Below are positions 13,696-23,650 of a stretch of 37,707 nucleotides of DNA, one piece after another. Position numbers and translations under genes: made by a program. The notes under the pieces were generated by a model. The model was not told where the DNA came from. It did not search any database and worked only from the letters and a program-made list of their open reading frames with translations. The number at the start of each line of letters is the position of its first letter. Positions within the stretch are counted from its first letter, which is position 1. This DNA is from Rubrivivax sp. (lineage in GTDB: Bacteria > Pseudomonadota > Gammaproteobacteria > Burkholderiales > Burkholderiaceae_C), in contig JAURZK010000043.1 in the NCBI GenBank assembly GCA_030653505.1, forward strand, positions 1 through 37,707, given 5' to 3'.

Positions 13696-14355
13696 ATGTC
13701 AGCAGCAAAGCTCGAACTTACCCACGTCGCGGCACGCCTCGGCTTGTGCGCGGCGGCACTGGCCTGTGCAGCCGGTCTGGCGACCCACGCCAACGCCGCG
13801 GTCGTCACCTTCAGCGCCCCCATCCCGGTACCCAGCAATTTCGACGGCGTCTACCTCAACCTGTTGACTGGCGCCACCGGCACGTCAGGCGCCTCGGTCC
13901 CGGGCTGGGACTTCAACCCCTATAACTCAGGCACCGCGCTCAGTTTCTTCTGGAACGGCACGCCGGCCGGCAGCAGCGGCGGCGTGGCCGGAACCACCAC
14001 CGGGCCTTACCTCGATCTCGCGGTCGGCAGCCTGGTTTCCAGCGCCTCCACTTTTTCCGCGGTCACGTCGTCGGCGCAGACGGCGGCCTTCCAGCCCGCA
14101 GGCACGCACCTGCTGGGCTTCCGCTTCTACAACGAGAACACGCTGGCCGTGAACTACGGCTACATGACGCTCGTCAGCACTGGCTCGAACGGCTTCCCGC
14201 TGACCATCGCGGGCTGGAGCTACGAGAACACCGGTGCCGCCATCACCGTGGTGCCCGAGCCGTCATCCTGGCTCATGCTGTCGATGGGTGGCTTGGCGCT
14301 CGGCGCGCTGCACCTGCGCAGGCAGCGGCGCGAGCGCCGTCAGCAGGCCCATTGA
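13696..14355 (+). CDS. PEP-CTERM sorting domain protein
   Basis: A 219-residue exported protein. An N-terminal signal peptide (about 1-35, ending THANAA) leads into a Ser/Thr/Gly-rich beta domain with no recognised fold. The C-terminus is a classic PEP-CTERM signal: VPEPSSW, a hydrophobic helix (LMLSMGGLALGALHL) and a basic tail RRQRRERR. Such proteins are cut by exosortase and sent to the cell surface or exopolysaccharide matrix. The ATG at 13696 has GAAGGGA upstream. A terminator follows at 14390, so it is a single-gene unit. Sorting signal certain, biological role unknown. Confidence 0.9.
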   Translation: MSAAKLELTHVAARLGLCAAALACAAGLATHANAAVVTFSAPIPVPSNFDGVYLNLLTGATGTSGASVPGWDFNPYNSGTALSFFWNGTPAGSSGGVAGTTTGPYLDLAVGSLVSSASTFSAVTSSAQTAAFQPAGTHLLGFRFYNENTLAVNYGYMTLVSTGSNGFPLTIAGWSYENTGAAITVVPEPSSWLMLSMGGLALGALHLRRQRRERRQQAH

Positions 14356-14389
14356 CCGGGCCGGCCGCGTCCGCACCCTGATTCCACCG

Positions 14390-14436
14390 CACCGCGCCGC
14401 GCCCACCTGGGGCACGGCGCGGTGTTCTCGTTCTTG
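14390..14436 (+). terminator. Rho-independent terminator after the PEP-CTERM gene
   Basis: A perfect 10 bp inverted repeat CACCGCGCCG / CGGCGCGGTG (14390-14399 with 14415-14424) with a 15-base loop is followed by TTCTCGTTCTT. It begins 35 bp past the stop codon of the PEP-CTERM gene. Confidence 0.75.
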
Positions 14437-14568
14437 CGCACGAAATCCGGCGCTGCATCGCCATGCCATGGCACCAGGGGCTTGGGTACACTCCCGGGCC
14501 CGGTCCGGGCCGCAGGCAACGCCGTCGCGCCTGGCCGCATCCCCTTCCACAGCCTCTGGATCCACACC

Positions 14569-14949
14569 ATGCTTCGCTGTGTCACTCTGGCCGCCCTGCT
14601 GGCCACCCTCACCCTGCCCGCCTGGGCGCAGATGCTGCGCCCCTTCACGGCGCAGACACTGCGCGGTGAACTCGTCGTCACCCAAGCGCCCGAGGTGCTG
14701 TTGAACCGCCAGCCGGCGCGGCTGGCGCCGGGGGCGCGCATCCTCAGCGCCGACAACCTGCTGCTGATGTCCGGTGCGGTTGCCGGCCAGCGCCTGGTGG
14801 TGCACTACACGCTCGACCTCAGCGGCCACGTGCTGAACGTCTGGGTACTGACACCTGCGGAGTTCGCGCGCCAGCCTTGGCCAACGACGACGCAGCAGGC
14901 CGCGGCGTGGGCCTTCGACCCGTCGACGCAGACCTGGAGCCGGCGATGA
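14569..14949 (+). CDS. Secreted hypothetical protein coupled to miaB
   Basis: A 126-residue protein with a clear signal peptide ([20 protein letters not shown], cut before Q). The mature part is a small beta-rich domain ([29 protein letters not shown] ... [26 protein letters not shown]). No named family was recognised. The ATG at 14569 is chosen because it begins the signal peptide; the frame is open upstream to 14422 without signal-like sequence. Its stop overlaps the miaB start (ATGA at 14946), so the two are co-translated even though one product is exported and the other cytoplasmic. Confidence 0.8.
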   Translation: MLRCVTLAALLATLTLPAWAQMLRPFTAQTLRGELVVTQAPEVLLNRQPARLAPGARILSADNLLLMSGAVAGQRLVVHYTLDLSGHVLNVWVLTPAEFARQPWPTTTQQAAAWAFDPSTQTWSRR

Positions 14950-16346
14950 AGAAGGTCTTCATCCGCACCTTCGGTTGCCAGATGAACGAGTACGACTCGG
15001 ACAAGATGGCCGACGTGCTGGGCGCCGCGCAAGGCTACGAGAAGACGGACGACGTCGAGCAGGCCGACCTCATCCTCTTCAACACCTGCTCGGTGCGCGA
15101 GAAGGCGCAGGAAAAGGTGTTCAGCGACCTCGGCCGCGTCAAGCACCTGAAGAAGAAGGGCGTGCTGATCGGCGTCGGCGGCTGCGTCGCCAGCCAAGAG
15201 GGTGCGGCCATCATCGAACGTGCGCCGTATGTGGACATCGTCTTCGGCCCGCAGACCTTGCACCGGCTGCCACAGATGATCGCCGCGCGCAGTGCCGAGC
15301 GCCGGCCGCAGGTCGACATCAGTTTCCCCGAGATCGAGAAGTTCGACCACCTGCCGCCGGCGCGTGTCGACGGCGCCAGTGCCTTCGTCTCGATCATGGA
15401 AGGCTGCAGCAAGTACTGCAGCTACTGCGTCGTGCCCTACACCCGCGGCGAGGAAGTGCACCGGCCGCTGGACGACGTGCTCACGGAAGTTGCCGGCCTC
15501 GCCGCGCAGGGCGTGAAGGAGGTGACGCTGCTGGGGCAGAACGTCAACGCCTACCGCGGTGCCACGGGTGACGGCGAGGAGATCGCCGATTTCGCGCTGC
15601 TCATCGAACTGGTGGCAGAGATCCCCGGCATCGAGCGCATCCGCTACACCACGAGCCACCCGAACGAGTTCACGCAGCGGCTGATCGATGTCTATGCGCG
15701 TGTGCCCAAGCTGGTGAGCCACCTGCACCTGCCGGTGCAGCACGGCAGCGACCGCATCCTGTCGGCGATGAAACGCGGCTACACCGCGATGGAATACAAG
15801 AGCACGATCCGCAAGCTGCGCGCCGTGCGGCCCGACATCAGCCTGTCCAGCGACTTCATCGTCGGCTTTCCCGGCGAGACCGAGGACGACTTCGGCAAGA
15901 TGATGAAACTCATCGAAGACATCGGCTACGACAGCAGCTTCAGTTTCGTCTTCAGCAAGCGCCCGGGCACGCCGGCAGCGTCACTGGCCGACGACACGCC
16001 GCAGACGCTGAAGCTGCAGCGCCTGCGGCACCTGCAGGCCACCATCGAGGAAAACGTGCGCCACATCAGCGCCAGCCGCGTCGGCACGGTGCAGCGCATC
16101 CTGGTCGAAGGGCCTTCGCGCAACAGCGGCAAGGCGGACAAGGCGGGCAACGGCTCCAGCGAACTCATGGGCCGCACCGAGTGCAACCGCATCGTCAACT
16201 TCGACGGTGGGCCGAATGCGGCGCGGTTGGTGGGGCAGATGATCGACGTCACCATCACCGAGGCGCTGCCGCATTCGTTGCGCGGTGAGCCGCTGCTGCG
16301 CGAAGCGGTCAGCGGCCCGGCCCGAAGCCCCGCCACCACAGCGTGA
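14946..16346 (+). CDS. miaB: tRNA-2-methylthio-N6-isopentenyladenosine methylthiotransferase MiaB
   Basis: Radical SAM enzyme that adds a methylthio group to i6A37 of tRNAs reading UNN codons. It has 466 residues. The N-terminal UPF0004 domain shows the three cluster cysteines C11 ([10 protein letters not shown]), C48 (NTCSVRE) and C80 (GGCVASQ). The radical SAM motif is C154-x3-C158-x2-C161 (CSKYCSYC) followed by VPYTRGEE, and a C-terminal TRAM region ends in the usual hydrophobic strand pattern. The tail beyond about 450 ([11 protein letters not shown]) is variable, and it overlaps the convergent small membrane gene by 38 bp. Start fixed by the ATGA overlap with the preceding gene. Identification certain. 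Confidence 0.97.
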   Translation: MKKVFIRTFGCQMNEYDSDKMADVLGAAQGYEKTDDVEQADLILFNTCSVREKAQEKVFSDLGRVKHLKKKGVLIGVGGCVASQEGAAIIERAPYVDIVFGPQTLHRLPQMIAARSAERRPQVDISFPEIEKFDHLPPARVDGASAFVSIMEGCSKYCSYCVVPYTRGEEVHRPLDDVLTEVAGLAAQGVKEVTLLGQNVNAYRGATGDGEEIADFALLIELVAEIPGIERIRYTTSHPNEFTQRLIDVYARVPKLVSHLHLPVQHGSDRILSAMKRGYTAMEYKSTIRKLRAVRPDISLSSDFIVGFPGETEDDFGKMMKLIEDIGYDSSFSFVFSKRPGTPAASLADDTPQTLKLQRLRHLQATIEENVRHISASRVGTVQRILVEGPSRNSGKADKAGNGSSELMGRTECNRIVNFDGGPNAARLVGQMIDVTITEALPHSLRGEPLLREAVSGPARSPATTA

Positions 16347-16587
16347 TAGCGCAGGCGCACACCATGGCGGCGTACGTGGCCATCCTGCCGTCGCGGCCGA
16401 AGACCACCAGCCCTGCCACGGTGACCAGCGCCGCGGCGGCGGCTGCCGGCCAGGCCAGGCGCGCCCACGCGACCGGCGCCAGTTCACGCCGCCACAGCAG
16501 CTTGGCCAGCGCCGCGGCCAGCGCGCCCAGTGCCAGCGCGGGCAGGAAGAGGTTGCCCAGGTGCCAAATCGCGTCCAGCGGTCCCAT
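16309..16587 (-). CDS. Small inner-membrane protein divergent from hemA
   Basis: A 92-residue protein with about three hydrophobic segments ([56 protein letters not shown]) and basic loops. It is probably an inner-membrane protein of unknown function. Its 3' end overlaps the end of miaB on the other strand. It starts 102 bp from hemA, transcribed the other way, so the FNR-like box between them could act on both. Confidence 0.7.
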   Translation of the reverse strand: MGPLDAIWHLGNLFLPALALGALAAALAKLLWRRELAPVAWARLAWPAAAAAALVTVAGLVVFGRDGRMATYAAMVCACAITLWWRGFGPGR

Positions 16588-16619
16588 CGTGTGTCCGGTG
16601 TGCCGGGTTCGTCCCGGGC

Positions 16620-16633
16620 TTGATATCCGTCAA
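16620..16633. promoter_or_regulatory. FNR/Anr-like box upstream of hemA
   Basis: TTGAT-ATCC-GTCAA differs by one base from the FNR/Anr consensus TTGAT-N4-ATCAA. Its centre (16626.5) is about 51 bp before a TACAAT hexamer at 16678-16683 that could be the hemA -10 box. With a start near 16689 the site would be centred close to -62, a usual class I activator position. The -35 region is weak, as expected for an activated promoter. Oxygen-dependent hemA control by Anr is known in pseudomonads; use here is inference. Confidence 0.5.
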
Positions 16634-16689
16634 GGCCCTTCGGGACCCCGTGCCCTTAGTGTCGCAGGCCCCAAAACTACAATTCTGAC

Positions 16690-18006
16690 GTGAGCGTCTT
16701 CGCCCTCGGCCTGAACCACACCACCGCACCGCTCGACCTGCGCGGCAGGTTGGCGTTTTCGCCCGAGCAGATGGCACCCGCTTTGCACGGGCTGCGTGAA
16801 CGCCTGCAGCGCAGCGTGCCCGAGGCGGCGCTGGTCTCCACCTGCAACCGCACCGAGCTCTACGTCGCCGCGCCGTCCAACCGCGCCAGTGAACTGGTGC
16901 GCCCGACGATCGACTGGCTGGCCGAGCAGGGCGGCATCAGCGGCGGCCAGCTGCTGACGCACAGCTACGTGATGGAAGACAAGCTGGCCGCACGCCACGC
17001 CTTCCGCGTCGCCGCGGGTCTGGACAGCATGGTGCTGGGTGAGCCGCAGATCCTGGGCCAGATGAAGCAGGCCGTGCGTCTGGCCGACGAGGCCGGCACG
17101 CTGGGCACGACGCTGCACCAGCTCTTCCAGCGCAGCTTCGCGGTGGCCAAGGAAGTGCGCAGTTCCACCGAGATCGGCGCACACAGCATCAGCATGGCCG
17201 CCGCCGCCGTGCGGCTGGCAGCGCAGCTGTTCGAAGACCTGCAGCAGGTCAAGGTGCTCTTCGTCGGTGCCGGCGAGATGATCGAACTGGTGGCCACGCA
17301 CTTCGAGGCCAGGAACCCCAAGTCCATCGCGCTGGCCAACCGAACGCTGGAACGCGGCGAGCGCCTGGCCACACGTTTCGGCGGCGAGGCGCTGCGGCTG
17401 TCGGACATCCCGACACGGCTGCACGAGTTCGACGCCGTCATCTCGTGCACGGCGAGCACGCTGCCCATCATCGGCCTGGGCGCGGTGGAGCGTGCGCTGA
17501 AAGCGCGCCGCCACCGCCCGATGTTCATGGTCGACCTGGCGGTGCCGCGTGACATCGAACCCGAGGTGGGTGAACTCGACGACGTCTACCTCTACACCGT
17601 CGACGACCTGTCGACGTTGGTGCAGACCGCCGGCGAGAAGCGCCAGGCCGCGGTGGAGCAGGCCGAGGCGATCATCGACGCCGGCGTGCAGAGCTTTGCG
17701 CATTGGCTCGACCAGCGCGCCGCGGTGCCGTTGATCCAGGCGCTGAACCGCCAGGCCGACGACTGGGGGGCGATAGAGCTGGCGCGCGCGCGCAAGGCAC
17801 TGGCCCGAGGCGACTCGCCCGAGCAGGTGCTGGAAGCGCTGGCGCGCGGGCTGACGCACAAGATGCTGCACGGCACCCTGGCCGAACTGCACGCGGCCGA
17901 AGGCGTCGAACGTGCGCGTCTGGCCGACACGGTCTCGCGCCTGTTCCTGCGCCAGGGCTCGCGCGGCGGCAGCGCCGGCAACCCCACCAGCGAACACGGG
18001 CGTTAG
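16690..18006 (+). CDS. hemA: Glutamyl-tRNA reductase HemA
   Basis: First committed enzyme of C5-pathway tetrapyrrole synthesis: reduces Glu-tRNA(Glu) to glutamate-1-semialdehyde with NADPH. It has 438 residues. Visible are [17 protein letters not shown] at the N-terminus, the nucleophile C52 in [10 protein letters not shown], the signature [17 protein letters not shown], the NADPH-binding [12 protein letters not shown] and the C-terminal helical dimerisation domain. The GTG start at 16690 gives the standard N-terminus. prfA and prmC follow in the same direction, the usual order in this group. Identification certain. Confidence 0.97.
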   Translation: MSVFALGLNHTTAPLDLRGRLAFSPEQMAPALHGLRERLQRSVPEAALVSTCNRTELYVAAPSNRASELVRPTIDWLAEQGGISGGQLLTHSYVMEDKLAARHAFRVAAGLDSMVLGEPQILGQMKQAVRLADEAGTLGTTLHQLFQRSFAVAKEVRSSTEIGAHSISMAAAAVRLAAQLFEDLQQVKVLFVGAGEMIELVATHFEARNPKSIALANRTLERGERLATRFGGEALRLSDIPTRLHEFDAVISCTASTLPIIGLGAVERALKARRHRPMFMVDLAVPRDIEPEVGELDDVYLYTVDDLSTLVQTAGEKRQAAVEQAEAIIDAGVQSFAHWLDQRAAVPLIQALNRQADDWGAIELARARKALARGDSPEQVLEALARGLTHKMLHGTLAELHAAEGVERARLADTVSRLFLRQGSRGGSAGNPTSEHGR

Positions 18007-18069
18007 CGCCCTCACCCTGCTTTCGCCGCGCCCGCTGCGCGGTGCTGCCCTGCCCTTGCCACGTCCTTC

Positions 18070-19155
18070 ATGAACTCCACCCTGCGCGAACAATTCGACC
18101 GCCTTGCGCTGCGTCTGGCCGAACTCGACGCCACGCTGGCCGACCCCGCGGTCTCGGCCGACATCAAGCGCTGGCGTGCGCTGTCGCGCGAGCAGGCCGA
18201 GGTGGACGGCATCGTCGCGCGCTACCGCCGTTACAAGCAGCGTGAAGCCGACCTGGCCGCCGCACGCGGCATGCAGGACGACCCCGAGATGGCAGAGATG
18301 GCGCAGGAGGAAATCGCCGCGGCCAGCGCCGACCTCGATCGCCTGCACGCCGAGCTGCAGACCGCGCTCATCCCCAAGGACCCGGACGACGAACGCCCGG
18401 CATTCCTGGAGATCCGCGCCGGCACGGGTGGCGACGAGTCGGCGCTGTTCGCCGGCGACCTGGCGCGCATGTACCTGCGCTTCTGCGAACGCCAGGGCTG
18501 GCGCACCGAGATCATGAGCCAGAGCGATGCCGAACTCGGTGGTTACAAGGAACTGGTGCTGCGCATCGAAGGCGAGAACGCTTACGGCCAACTGCGCTTC
18601 GAGAGCGGCGGCCACCGCGTGCAGCGTGTGCCGGCCACCGAGAGCCAGGGCCGCATCCACACCAGCGCCTGCACCGTGGCCGTGATGCCCGATCCTGACG
18701 AGGCCGAAGAGGTGCAGCTGAATCCGGCCGAACTGCGCATCGACACCTTCCGCGCCAGCGGCGCCGGCGGCCAGCACGTCAACAAGACCGACAGCGCCAT
18801 CCGCATCACCCACCTGCCCACCGGCCTGGTGGCCGAATGCCAGGACGACCGCAGCCAGCACCGCAACAAGGCCAAAGCCATGGCGGTGCTGGTGGCCCGG
18901 CTGCGCGAGAAGGAACGCAGCGAACGCGCGGCCAAGGAAGCCGCCACGCGCAAGGGGCTGATCGGCAGCGGCGACCGCAGCGACCGCATCCGCACCTACA
19001 ACTTCCCGCAAGGCCGGCTGACCGACCACCGCATCAACCTCACGCTGTACAAGCTGGGGCAGATCATGGAAGGCGACCTCGGCGATGTGGTGGCGGCGCT
19101 GCAGGCGGCACGCGCCGCCGAACAGCTGGCGCAGCTGGAAGCCGGCCTGAACTGA
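18070..19155 (+). CDS. prfA: Peptide chain release factor 1
   Basis: Class I release factor for UAA and UAG codons. It has 361 residues, the normal length. The PxT anticodon-like tripeptide is PAT at 188-190 ([14 protein letters not shown]), and the catalytic GGQ is at 233-235 ([16 protein letters not shown]). Its glutamine is the substrate of PrmC, encoded 13 bp downstream. The C-terminus ([21 protein letters not shown]) is canonical. No clear Shine-Dalgarno precedes the ATG. Confidence 0.97.
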   Translation: MNSTLREQFDRLALRLAELDATLADPAVSADIKRWRALSREQAEVDGIVARYRRYKQREADLAAARGMQDDPEMAEMAQEEIAAASADLDRLHAELQTALIPKDPDDERPAFLEIRAGTGGDESALFAGDLARMYLRFCERQGWRTEIMSQSDAELGGYKELVLRIEGENAYGQLRFESGGHRVQRVPATESQGRIHTSACTVAVMPDPDEAEEVQLNPAELRIDTFRASGAGGQHVNKTDSAIRITHLPTGLVAECQDDRSQHRNKAKAMAVLVARLREKERSERAAKEAATRKGLIGSGDRSDRIRTYNFPQGRLTDHRINLTLYKLGQIMEGDLGDVVAALQAARAAEQLAQLEAGLN

Positions 19156-19168
19156 GCTGGCCGCCTGC

Positions 19169-20074
19169 ATGCGCATCGCCGATGCCCTGACTGCCGCCCG
19201 CGCAATGGGCGTGGCGAGGCTGGACGCGCAGTGGCTGCTGGAACACCTGCTGGGCCGGCCGCGCAGCTGGCTGCTGGCCCACGACGACACCGAGTTGACG
19301 ACGGCCCAGGCGGCCGACCTCCAGGCCGGACTGGCGCGCCGCGCGGCCGGCGAGCCGCTGGCCTACGTGGTGGGCGAACGCGAGTTCCGCGGTCTGACCC
19401 TGCAGGTCACGCCCGCCGTGCTGGTGCCGCGGCCGGAAACCGAGCTGCTCGTCGACTGGGCGCTGGAGCACTTGCCGCCCGGCGCCGCGCTCGACGTCGT
19501 CGACCTCGGCACCGGCAGCGGCGCCATCGCGCTGGCCTTGCAGCACGAGCGGCCACAAGCCCGGGTGCTGGCCAGCGACGCCAGCGCCGAGGCCCTGGCG
19601 ATTGCGCAGGGCAACGCGAAGCGCCTGGGCCTGGCGGTCGCCTTCGTTCAAGGCGACTGGTGGGCGCCGCTGCCAGGCCGCCGCTACGCGCTGGCAGTGT
19701 CCAACCCGCCCTACGTGGCCGGCGACGACCCGCACCTGGCCGCACTGACCCACGAGCCCCGCATCGCCCTGACGCCTGAAGGCGACGGCCTGACTGCAAT
19801 CCGGCGCATCGTGGCCGGGGCGCCTGCCCACCTGCTGCCGGGCGCCTGGCTGCTGCTGGAACACGGCCACGACCAGGCCGATGCCGTGCAGCAACTGCTG
19901 CGTGACGCCGGCTTCGAGGCAGTGCAGACACGGAATGACCTGGCAGGGCTGCCGCGCTGCACCGGCGCACGCCTTCCCGGCGAGAAATGGTGCCACTCCG
20001 CGGCACCCCATACCGACGGTTACCGGGGTCTGCCACACACCGGGGGATGCACACCGCGGCACGCAGGCGCATGA
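19169..20074 (+). CDS. prmC: Release factor glutamine methyltransferase PrmC
   Basis: SAM-dependent enzyme that N5-methylates the GGQ glutamine of RF1 and RF2. It has 301 residues. The N-terminal helical domain is followed by the SAM-binding DLGTGSGAIALAL and the catalytic NPPYVAGDDPHL. The family normally ends soon after DLAGLPRCTGAR; here the frame continues about 33 residues into Cys/Gly/His-rich sequence (PGEKWCHSAAPHTDGYRGLP) that looks non-conserved. It probably reflects loss of the usual stop codon and is unlikely to disturb the core. Coupled with prfA, its substrate. Confidence 0.95.
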   Translation: MRIADALTAARAMGVARLDAQWLLEHLLGRPRSWLLAHDDTELTTAQAADLQAGLARRAAGEPLAYVVGEREFRGLTLQVTPAVLVPRPETELLVDWALEHLPPGAALDVVDLGTGSGAIALALQHERPQARVLASDASAEALAIAQGNAKRLGLAVAFVQGDWWAPLPGRRYALAVSNPPYVAGDDPHLAALTHEPRIALTPEGDGLTAIRRIVAGAPAHLLPGAWLLLEHGHDQADAVQQLLRDAGFEAVQTRNDLAGLPRCTGARLPGEKWCHSAAPHTDGYRGLPHTGGCTPRHAGA

Positions 20075-20102
20075 TGGACGCCAGCAGTCAAAGGGGGCCA
20101 CG

Positions 20103-20705
20103 ATGAACGTCCGCAAGATGGGTCTGGTTCTGGGTCTGGGGTTCACCGGTCTCGTCGCCGGGGCCAGCGCCGCGCAGGGCCTGATCCTGCCGGCCGCCGA
20201 GACGCTGTGGCCACAGTGGCAGGCGCGCATCACCCTGCTGACCACCCACGGCGCTGCGCTGGCGCTGGCGCCGTTGTCGAACAGTGGTGCCGCACCGAGT
20301 GGCCTGCGCGGTGGCGCGCTGATCGGCGACTACGTCTTTGCCACACCCACCTTCGGCCAGTTCCGCGCCAGCGGCGGGCTCTTGAGCGGCCATCTCGGCG
20401 GCTTGCCGCTGGCCCATGCGCTGGCCGGGCAGCGGCTGGGCGTGGCCGTGCAGCGCAGCGCGGCGCCCGGCTGGGCCCCGGGGGCCGAGACACCCGCCAC
20501 CCTGCCCTACATCGGTTTCGGATTCAGCGGCGCGGCCGGTCTGGCCGGGCTCTCGCTCACCGCAGACCTGGGTCTCGTCGCGGAACGGCCCGAAGCCGCC
20601 ACCGGCCTCGGCCGTGCGCTCTTCGGCAACCAGGGCATGGAACGCTCGCTGCGCGAATTGCGCCTGGCGCCAGTCATGCAGCTGGGCGTGCGCTACACCT
20701 TCTAG
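20103..20705 (+). CDS. Exported hypothetical protein, possible outer-membrane beta protein
   Basis: A 200-residue protein with a signal peptide (MNVRKMGLVLGLGFTGLVAGASA, cut before AQG) and an AAGGGGG ribosome site seven bases before the ATG at 20103. The mature protein is Gly/Ala/Leu-rich with amphipathic strand-like stretches (LPYIGFGFSGAAGLAGLSLTADLGLV) and ends in VRYTF. A C-terminal aromatic residue after alternating hydrophobics is the usual BAM signal of outer-membrane barrels. No named family recognised. It lies between prmC and grxD without obvious link to either. Confidence 0.7.
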   Translation: MNVRKMGLVLGLGFTGLVAGASAAQGLILPAAETLWPQWQARITLLTTHGAALALAPLSNSGAAPSGLRGGALIGDYVFATPTFGQFRASGGLLSGHLGGLPLAHALAGQRLGVAVQRSAAPGWAPGAETPATLPYIGFGFSGAAGLAGLSLTADLGLVAERPEAATGLGRALFGNQGMERSLRELRLAPVMQLGVRYTF

Positions 20706-20794
20706 CGTCGCTGGCACGTATCCCTGCCGGCGCACTGCCGCGGTGCTTTGCCGCATACTTCCCGCTGCCCCCAATTTTCCGAGGACATGTCCCC

Positions 20795-21109
20795 ATGAGC
20801 GACGCGCAGCAACGCATCGATGATTTGGTGAAGAGCAACCGAGTGATGCTCTTCATGAAGGGCACGGCGCAGTTCCCGATGTGCGGTTTTTCCGGCCGCG
20901 CCATCCAGGTGCTGAAGGCCGCCGGCGCCGACGAGATCAAGACCTTCAACGTGCTAGAGGACGAGGAAGTGCGCCAGGGCATCAAGGACTACGCGCAGTG
21001 GCCGACGATCCCGCAGCTCTACGTCAACGGCGAGTTTGTCGGCGGCTCGGACATCATGATGGAGATGTACCAGTCGGGCGAACTGCAACAGCTGCTGAGC
21101 AAGGGCTGA
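20795..21109 (+). CDS. grxD: Monothiol glutaredoxin, Grx4 type
   Basis: CGFS-type glutaredoxin that binds and transfers a [2Fe-2S] cluster. It has 104 residues, with FMKGTAQFPMCGFSGRA (active C30), the WPTIPQLYVNGEFVGGSDI glutathione-binding segment and the usual end. The ATG at 20795 gives the standard N-terminus MSDAQQRIDDLV. It sits downstream of hemA-prfA-prmC, a common arrangement in this order. Identification certain. Confidence 0.96.
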   Translation: MSDAQQRIDDLVKSNRVMLFMKGTAQFPMCGFSGRAIQVLKAAGADEIKTFNVLEDEEVRQGIKDYAQWPTIPQLYVNGEFVGGSDIMMEMYQSGELQQLLSKG

Positions 21110-21141
21110 CCCGCGGCTGCCCGTGCCGCCGCGTACCCGTC

Positions 21142-21756
21142 TCAGGCGGGCAACGTCACCTGCCACTGACGGCGCGCGCCGAACACCAGGGCCGGATACT
21201 CCGCACGTCCGCGGCTGCCGTTGTAGCGGCCCAGCGCCATGAACATGTCGCCACGCTCGCGTTGCAGGTAGTGGCGCAGGATGGTGCAGCCGAAGCGCAG
21301 GTTGGTCTGCAGGTGGAACAGGCGGCGCGGGTCGCCGTCGCCGATCAGCCGCGCCCAGAAGGGCATCACCTGCATGTAGCCGCGTGCGCCGGCGCTGCTG
21401 ATGGCGTACTTGCGGAAACCGCTTTCCACTTGCACCAGGCCCAGCACCAGCGACGTCTCGAGCCCGGCGCGGCGGCTTTCGTACCAGATCGCCTCTAGGA
21501 ACTCGACACGCGTGTGGTGGTCGGCCTTGCGCCTCTTCAGGCGTTCGCTGGTCGTGCCCAGCCAGCGCAGGTGGGCCAGGCGCGCGTCGACCGTGTCGAA
21601 ACGCGGCTTGGGCGGCGCTGCATCGGCCACCGAAGCCGCCAGCGCCGTACGCACCGAGTCGGCCAGAGGCTCCTCGACCTGCGCACCGGCGCGGGCGCGC
21701 GACGGCAGCCACAGCGCAGACGCGCCCAGCAGCAGCGCGCGGCGCGCCAGCGTCAT
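21142..21756 (-). CDS. Lytic transglycosylase (SLT domain)
   Basis: Periplasmic enzyme that cleaves peptidoglycan glycan strands with formation of 1,6-anhydro ends. It has 204 residues. The N-terminus ([23 protein letters not shown]) is a signal peptide, with a twin-arginine that may or may not be a Tat signal. The catalytic glutamate is in [27 protein letters not shown], followed by [12 protein letters not shown] and [10 protein letters not shown], all typical of Slt70-type domains. The start overlaps the stop of proS by four bases, so it is translated after it. Family sure; the exact Mlt class was not decided. Confidence 0.9.
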   Translation of the reverse strand: MTLARRALLLGASALWLPSRARAGAQVEEPLADSVRTALAASVADAAPPKPRFDTVDARLAHLRWLGTTSERLKRRKADHHTRVEFLEAIWYESRRAGLETSLVLGLVQVESGFRKYAISSAGARGYMQVMPFWARLIGDGDPRRLFHLQTNLRFGCTILRHYLQRERGDMFMALGRYNGSRGRAEYPALVFGARRQWQVTLPA

Positions 21757-23501
21757 GCGGCCAGACGCTCCTTGACGCGCGCCGCCACCTCGGCCACCGG
21801 CACCGCCGTCGCCTCGGTCTCGCGGCGGCCCTGCATCTCCGCCGTGCCGGCCTTCAGGCCGCGGTCGGACAGCACCACGCGCAACGGCACGCCGATGAGT
21901 TCCCAGTCGGCGAACATCGCGCCCGGGCGCTCGCCACGGTCGTCGAGCAGCACGTCGATGCCTGCCGCCGCCAGTTCGTCGTGCAGCGCATCGGCCGCGG
22001 CCTTGACTTCGGCGCTGCGGTCGTAGCCGATGGGGCAGAGCACGACTGCAAAGGGCGCGATGGCCGGTGGCCAGATCATGCCGCGCTCGTCGTGGTTTTG
22101 CTCCACCGCGGCGCCCAGGATGCGCGTGACACCGATGCCATAGCAGCCCATCTCGAAAGGCTGCGGCTTGCCGCTTTCGTCGAGGAAGTGCGCCTTCATC
22201 GGCTCGCTGTACTTCTTCGTGCCGAGATAGAACACGTGGCCGACCTCGATGCCGCGCTGGATGGCCAGCACGCCTTGGCCGTCGGGCGAACTGTCACCGG
22301 CGACGACGTTGCGGATGTCGGCCACCAGGTCGGGCTCGGGCAGGTCGCGGCTCCAGTTCACGCCGGTGAGGTGGAAATCGGCATCGTTGGCGCCGCACAC
22401 GAAGTCGGCCATGTTCGCGACGGTGCGGTCGGCGATCACCTTCACCGGCTTCTTTGTCGCCACCGGGCCCAGGTAGCCGGGCTTGCAGCCGAAGTGGTCC
22501 TCGATCTCGGTCACCGTGGCGAAGCGGAAGCCCGCCTTCAGCCCCGGCAGCTTGCCGGCCTTGATCTCGTTGAGGCTGTGGTCGCCGCGCAGCAGCAGCA
22601 GCCAGACCGTGACCTTCGTGATGTCGCCCGCCTCGTTCTTCACGTCGGTGGCCAGCACGATGGACTTCACGGTGGTGGCCAGCGGCAGGCCCAGCAGTTG
22701 TGCCACGTCCTCGCAAGTCGCCTTGCCCGGGGTCGGCGTCTTCGCCAGCGCCTGGGCCGGGGCAGCCCGCGCAGCGAGCAACGGCAGCGCCTCGGCGAGT
22801 TCGATGTTCGCGGCGTAGTCGCTGGTGGGGCAGTAGACGATGGCGTCCTCACCGGTGTCGGCGATGACCTGGAACTCGTGTGAGGCGTCGCCGCCGATGG
22901 CGCCGGTGTCGGCGGCCACGGCGCGGTACTGCAGGCCGAAGCGGTCGAAGATGCGCTTGTAGGCGTCGAACATGCCCTGGTAGCTCTTCAGCGCCGAGGC
23001 CTTGTCGCGGTCGAAGGAATAAGCGTCCTTCATCGTGAACTCGCGCCCGCGCATGACCCCGAAGCGCGGCCGGCGTTCGTCGCGGAACTTGGTCTGGATG
23101 TGGAAGAAGTTCCTCGGCAGCTGCTTGTAGCTGCGCAGTTCCTGGCGTGCGATGTCGGTGACGACTTCCTCGCTCGTCGGCTGGATGACGAAGTCGCGGT
23201 CGTGGCGGTCCTTCACGCGCATCAGCTCGGGGCCGTAGGCCTGGAAGCGGCCGGTCTCCTGCCACAGCTCGGCGGGTTGCACGACGGGCATCAGCAACTC
23301 CACCGCGCCGGCGCGTTCCATCTCTTCGCGGATGATGCCTTCTACCTTGCGAATGACACGCAGCCCCAGCGGCATGTAGTTGTAGATGCCGGCGCCAAGA
23401 CGCTTGATGAAGCCCGCGCGCATCATCAGCCGGTGGCTGACGATCTCGGCGTCGGCGGGTGCTTCCTTGAGCGTGGAGATGAAGGTGGCTGTGGCTTTCA
23501 T
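21753..23501 (-). CDS. proS: Prolyl-tRNA synthetase
   Basis: Charges tRNA-Pro with proline. It has 582 residues when started at 23501 ([23 protein letters not shown]), the normal N-terminus; the frame stays open to 23633 and an ATG at 23543 is an alternative. Class II motif 1 ([19 protein letters not shown]), motif 2 ([21 protein letters not shown]) and motif 3 ([13 protein letters not shown]) are present. Between motifs 2 and 3 is the YbaK-like editing insertion ([18 protein letters not shown]), and a C-terminal anticodon domain follows. A tRNA-Pro gene lies elsewhere in the window at 28379. It is divergent from rppH. Confidence 0.97.
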   Translation of the reverse strand: MKATATFISTLKEAPADAEIVSHRLMMRAGFIKRLGAGIYNYMPLGLRVIRKVEGIIREEMERAGAVELLMPVVQPAELWQETGRFQAYGPELMRVKDRHDRDFVIQPTSEEVVTDIARQELRSYKQLPRNFFHIQTKFRDERRPRFGVMRGREFTMKDAYSFDRDKASALKSYQGMFDAYKRIFDRFGLQYRAVAADTGAIGGDASHEFQVIADTGEDAIVYCPTSDYAANIELAEALPLLAARAAPAQALAKTPTPGKATCEDVAQLLGLPLATTVKSIVLATDVKNEAGDITKVTVWLLLLRGDHSLNEIKAGKLPGLKAGFRFATVTEIEDHFGCKPGYLGPVATKKPVKVIADRTVANMADFVCGANDADFHLTGVNWSRDLPEPDLVADIRNVVAGDSSPDGQGVLAIQRGIEVGHVFYLGTKKYSEPMKAHFLDESGKPQPFEMGCYGIGVTRILGAAVEQNHDERGMIWPPAIAPFAVVLCPIGYDRSAEVKAAADALHDELAAAGIDVLLDDRGERPGAMFADWELIGVPLRVVLSDRGLKAGTAEMQGRRETEATAVPVAEVAARVKERLAA

Positions 23502-23650
23502 GGGGCGCGTGAGGTAGGCAGTTTCAGTCACCGCCGCCGCCATGCTCGAGCCCTGTATGGCCCCACGTGACGCATGCGGGTTAGCGAGGGTTCGCGTGCT
23601 GCACAGCGCCGGTGCAATAATGAAATCAATCACTAGATCGGGGTTTGATT

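Noticed and set aside
16630..19290. 886-residue open frame on the minus strand
   Set aside because: It lies opposite hemA and prfA, both certain genes, and its His/Gln/Ala/Gly-rich translation is typical of antisense to GC-rich coding DNA.
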